From JANLYQ01 sp031365725 (GTDB lineage: Bacteria; Actinomycetota; Actinomycetes; JACCUZ01), in assembly GCA_031365725.1 (NCBI GenBank), contig JANLYQ010000075.1:1-54727 (forward strand): a DNA stretch of 54,727 nucleotides, in the 5' to 3' direction. Positions 52,562 through 54,727 of the stretch are shown in pieces. The notes beneath the pieces were generated by a model. It worked only from the letters and a program-made list of their open reading frames with translations. It was not told where the DNA came from and searched no databases. Every line of letters begins with the position of its first letter. The first letter of the stretch is position 1. The position numbers were made by a program, and so were the translations under genes.

Positions 52562-52999
52562 ATGACAGGGACCCACCAGATCCTGTTCATTCAGGGCGGC
52601 GGCGCGGGCGCACGACGAGTGGGACAACCAGCTGGTGGAAAGCCTGCGGCGAGAGCAATCCTCATCAATGCCCTCGGCTAGCAGCCACTGGATGGTGCGC
52701 TTGAGCCGATTGTGCTGATCGCCGCGACGTTCATAGGCGAGGGCGGCTGGCCCGACGACGCGTTCGAGTTGCCGAAGGACCTCGGCGCGAGGCTTCCCCA
52801 CGGCGCACGGGTGCACGTGTTCCACGGCCTCCAGGACGAGACCGTCCCACGCTCGCATGCCGACCTTTATGCCCAGGCGATCCCGCCGGCGCAGGTGCAC
52901 CGGCTGCCCGGGCGCGATCACCAGTTGAACGATGACCTGGGCAACGTGGCAAGGGTGATAACCACCGACAAGCCCCCGGGGCCCGTGGCTCTGAGGTAG
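52562..52999 (+). pseudogene. decayed alpha/beta-hydrolase gene
   Basis: ATG at 52562 starts MTGTHQILFIQGGGAGA. A two-base loss shifts the frame, after which HDEWDNQLVESLRREQ follows in another frame. Then the middle, including the GxSxG nucleophile elbow, is missing. The C-terminal part resumes as AATFIGEGGWPDDAFELP, GARVHVFHGLQDETVPRSHADLYA and HRLPGRDHQLNDDL, which holds the family's Asp and His. Deletion plus frameshift means no function. Confidence 0.7.
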
Positions 53000-53146
53000 A
53001 TCCGGCGAGTCACGTTTACCCGTCGCGGCAGAGCCGACTTCTTGGTATTCATCGGGACCAACGGCTCTACCGGCTTTGACCGTGGCGGCCGAGTCTTGGG
53101 CTTCGCGCAGGCATGGCCGACCGAGCCGATGAGCAGAGGACGAGGG

Positions 53147-53944
53147 ATGACAGGCCGACTGCACCACAGTGTGAGCACCGAGGACCCTGGCGGGTTGTTA
53201 GTGACCCGCGAGGAGGCCGCGGGTCCTCGCTCGCCCACCGACAGGGCGAACGGATCGACCAAGGCGCGTGAGCGCGCAGCGATTTGTCGTGCGGGCTTCT
53301 GGGCGGCAACCGTGGCACTGATGGGAGCGGTCGGCTACATCCTTTCCGTCCCGCTGCAAATCATGTCCATGCTGACCCCGACCCAGGACTCCGTCCTTGC
53401 TTTCGTGTCTTCGCTGGCCATCGCTCCCGCGTTCTTGGTCGCCGTGACTGCAATGCACTACACATTGCCCACGGAGAAGCGCTTCTGGACCCACGTCGCC
53501 GTCCAGTTCGCGACCGTCTACGCGACTCTTGCCTCGGTCAACTACGTCGTGCAGCTAGCGACAGTGCTCCCAGCTGGATACTCCTGGAGCTTCACCGACC
53601 AAGCGGGCACCCAGGGCCCGCTGAGCGTGCTGAACCAGACACCACACTCGCTGATGTGGGACGTGGACGGACTCGCCTACGTGTTCCTCAATCTGTCGAC
53701 GTTGTTCGCGGCCAGGGCTTTCGAGTTGCACGGTCCGGAGCGAGTCATCCGGGGGGTGTTTCTCGCGAACGCATCGATCACGCCGTTGTTCGCCGTCGCG
53801 TACTTCTGGCCCCACTTCTCGGTGCCGATCCTGCTGCTCGGCGGCATTCCGTGGAGCATCACCGTGCCCGCGTGCATGGTCGCGCTGATCGTTCACTTTC
53901 GGCGGCCCACAGCGAGCCACGCTCGACCCGCCAGGCACGCCTGA
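53147..53944 (+). CDS. multi-pass membrane protein, unknown
   Basis: 265 residues from ATG at 53147 (GAGGG upstream; ATG at 53129 or further upstream are alternatives). About six hydrophobic helices after a hydrophilic start: GFWAATVALMGAVGYILSV, VLAFVSSLAIAPAFLVAVTAM, WTHVAVQFATVYATLASVNYVVQLATV, LAYVFLNLSTLFAARAF, VFLANASITPLFAVAYFW and VPILLLGGIPWSITVPACMVALIV. No family recognised with certainty; it resembles small integral membrane proteins of accessory regions. Confidence 0.7.
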   Translation: MTGRLHHSVSTEDPGGLLVTREEAAGPRSPTDRANGSTKARERAAICRAGFWAATVALMGAVGYILSVPLQIMSMLTPTQDSVLAFVSSLAIAPAFLVAVTAMHYTLPTEKRFWTHVAVQFATVYATLASVNYVVQLATVLPAGYSWSFTDQAGTQGPLSVLNQTPHSLMWDVDGLAYVFLNLSTLFAARAFELHGPERVIRGVFLANASITPLFAVAYFWPHFSVPILLLGGIPWSITVPACMVALIVHFRRPTASHARPARHA

Positions 53945-54105
53945 GCTGCTACCCGCCTGCTCTCGGCCCGAGCGCTCGCTCCGCAGCAGATAAGTAAATC
54001 GCCAAGATCGCTCAGAACCGGCATTACCGAGCAGCTCGGCGATGTCCTCCTGGGGGCGGCCAGGTCATGCCGGAAGCCGCGCCAGAGGCATGCAAGAGTC
54101 CGGGC

Positions 54106-54480
54106 ATGATCGGAACCTTCAACTGCCTCGTCATCGACTGTCGCGAACCGCGGACGTTGGCCAGCTTCTACGAATCGCTGCTGGGTCTGGCGCGGGTCGA
54201 AGACAGCGACGAGTGGGTGACCTTGGGGGACCCGGAACAGCTACCACGAGTTGCCTTCCAGCAGGTTCGCGACTTCGCTGCGCCCGACTGGCCGACGTCA
54301 GAGATCCCGCAGCAGATGCACATTGACGTTCTCGTGGAGAACCTGGATGCAGCGCAGGAGGCGGTGCTCAGTCTCGGGGCGACGCTGTTGGAGGACTCGG
54401 ACAAGCCCATCGGCTACCGGGTCTATGCCGACCCTGCCGGGCATCCGTTCTGCCTCGTGACGCCGGAGAGTCTGGGCTGA
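54106..54480 (+). CDS. VOC (glyoxalase-like) superfamily protein
   Basis: 124 residues; ATG at 54106. Typical single-chain actinobacterial VOC protein: MIGTFNCLVIDCREPRTLASFYESLLGL, a central LPRVAFQQV, MHIDVLVENLDAAQEAVLSLGATLLE and YRVYADPAGHPFCLVTP. The conserved metal-site residues His (MHID) and the terminal DPAGHPFCL fit the family. Substrate unknown; some members confer drug or fosfomycin-type resistance, which is not implied here. Confidence 0.87.
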   Translation: MIGTFNCLVIDCREPRTLASFYESLLGLARVEDSDEWVTLGDPEQLPRVAFQQVRDFAAPDWPTSEIPQQMHIDVLVENLDAAQEAVLSLGATLLEDSDKPIGYRVYADPAGHPFCLVTPESLG

Positions 54481-54626
54481 CCCCGGATCGCTGCGGCCGA
54501 CGGGGAAGAGATCACAGAGCCCAGTAGGTGGCGCTGGCGAGTACGCGGCTCGCGGCCGAAGCGGACGTTCGCGGAGATGTGACCGACGGCCGCTATGAGG
54601 GAAGCAACGAGCGGATCGAGATCGAT

Positions 54627-54727
54627 TCAGCTGAGGGAGGCCATCGGCCGCAGGCCGGAGGTGCGGTGCTCGACGTACCGGCGGATACCAAGGGCGACGG
54701 CCGCGCCCTCCCCAGCCGCCGAGGCCG
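54627..54727 (-). CDS. C-terminal end of a gene entering from the right, possibly a flavoprotein
   Basis: On the minus strand an open frame from the window edge reads ASAAGEGAAVALGIRRYVEH and ends RTSGLRPMASLS with TGA at 54629-54627. The AxGEGAxVAxxIRRY segment resembles the final FAD-contact helix of pyridine-nucleotide-disulfide oxidoreductases such as thioredoxin-reductase-like proteins. Only 33 residues are visible, so the assignment is weak. Confidence 0.45.
   Translation of the reverse strand, partial: ASAAGEGAAVALGIRRYVEHRTSGLRPMASLS

Noticed and set aside
52712..52999. Stand-alone 95-residue protein in the hydrolase remnant
   Set aside because: It is the C-terminal piece of an alpha/beta hydrolase whose N-terminal piece lies just upstream in a different frame.

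Overview
The window is high-GC DNA (estimated by eye near 70%, not counted) with strong third-position GC bias, many GTG starts and many 1-4 base start/stop overlaps. It carries a SigL-type ECF sigma/anti-sigma pair, an LPXTG protein, a split proton-translocating transhydrogenase, TadA-associated proteins and a Nur-like box. This points to a free-living Actinomycetota chromosome. I cannot name the genus. I see no insertion sequence, phage module, rRNA or CRISPR array. One tRNA gene (tRNA-Ser, CGA) is present.

Layout. (1) 1-8.25 kb, minus strand: a phosphate-uptake operon pstC-pstA-pstS, followed by a large anchored surface protein, a PstS-like secreted binding protein and the start of another secreted protein. 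No pstB is visible. (2) 8.25-9.7 kb: a long intergenic region with a structured hairpin element, then an LPXTG wall protein. (3) 9.7-15.1 kb: a minus-strand set (two small tandem paralogues, a lipoprotein, a lytic transglycosylase), a GNAT enzyme, and an envelope-type two-component system with a DUF4097-like protein. A 16-bp palindrome separates this system from a divergent MMPL transporter (to 17.5 kb). (4) 17.5-21.8 kb: phosphatase remnants, a SpoIIE-type phosphatase, a Tat-exported phospholipase C/acid phosphatase, and a frameshifted small membrane protein. (5) 21.8-32.1 kb: the most interesting block. A minus-strand operon encodes two methyltransferases, GTP cyclohydrolase II, a dehydrogenase, a catalytically altered 6-pyruvoyltetrahydropterin synthase homologue, a glycosyltransferase, a flippase-like protein, a RibD-type reductase and the ECF sigma/anti-sigma pair. 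Divergent from it are a CDP-alcohol phosphatidyltransferase and an LtaS-like membrane sulfatase. Two near-identical ECF-type promoters (TGAACC-N16-CGTTC) precede transcripts of this block on both strands. (6) 32.1-34.3 kb: DUF4956, a VTC-type polyphosphate polymerase and a PAP2-like protein, preceded by a PHO-box-like repeat. (7) 34.4-48.2 kb: tRNA-Ser, tadA with two TadA-associated paralogues, upp, an AAC(2')-like acetyltransferase, pntAA-pntAB-pntB, a flavin amine-oxidase-like protein, a DM13 protein, a ferric-reductase-like flavocytochrome, a nickel/cobalt permease with a Nur-like box, and an APC permease. (8) 48.3-54.7 kb: a looser accessory region with a secreted protein, a GNAT, a RibD-like reductase, a DUF4287 protein, a membrane protein and a VOC protein. 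Between them lie decayed genes (SpoU methyltransferase, alpha/beta hydrolase, a hypothetical).

How it fits together. Phosphate is a recurring theme: Pst uptake, phospholipase, polyphosphate polymerase, PHO-box-like sites and phosphatase remnants. Block 5 combines pterin/riboflavin-type chemistry with glycosyl transfer, lipid head-group transfer and membrane export under its own envelope-stress-type sigma factor. I infer a pathway making a modified glycolipid or wall component that carries a pterin- or pyrimidine-derived group. The product is not known to me.
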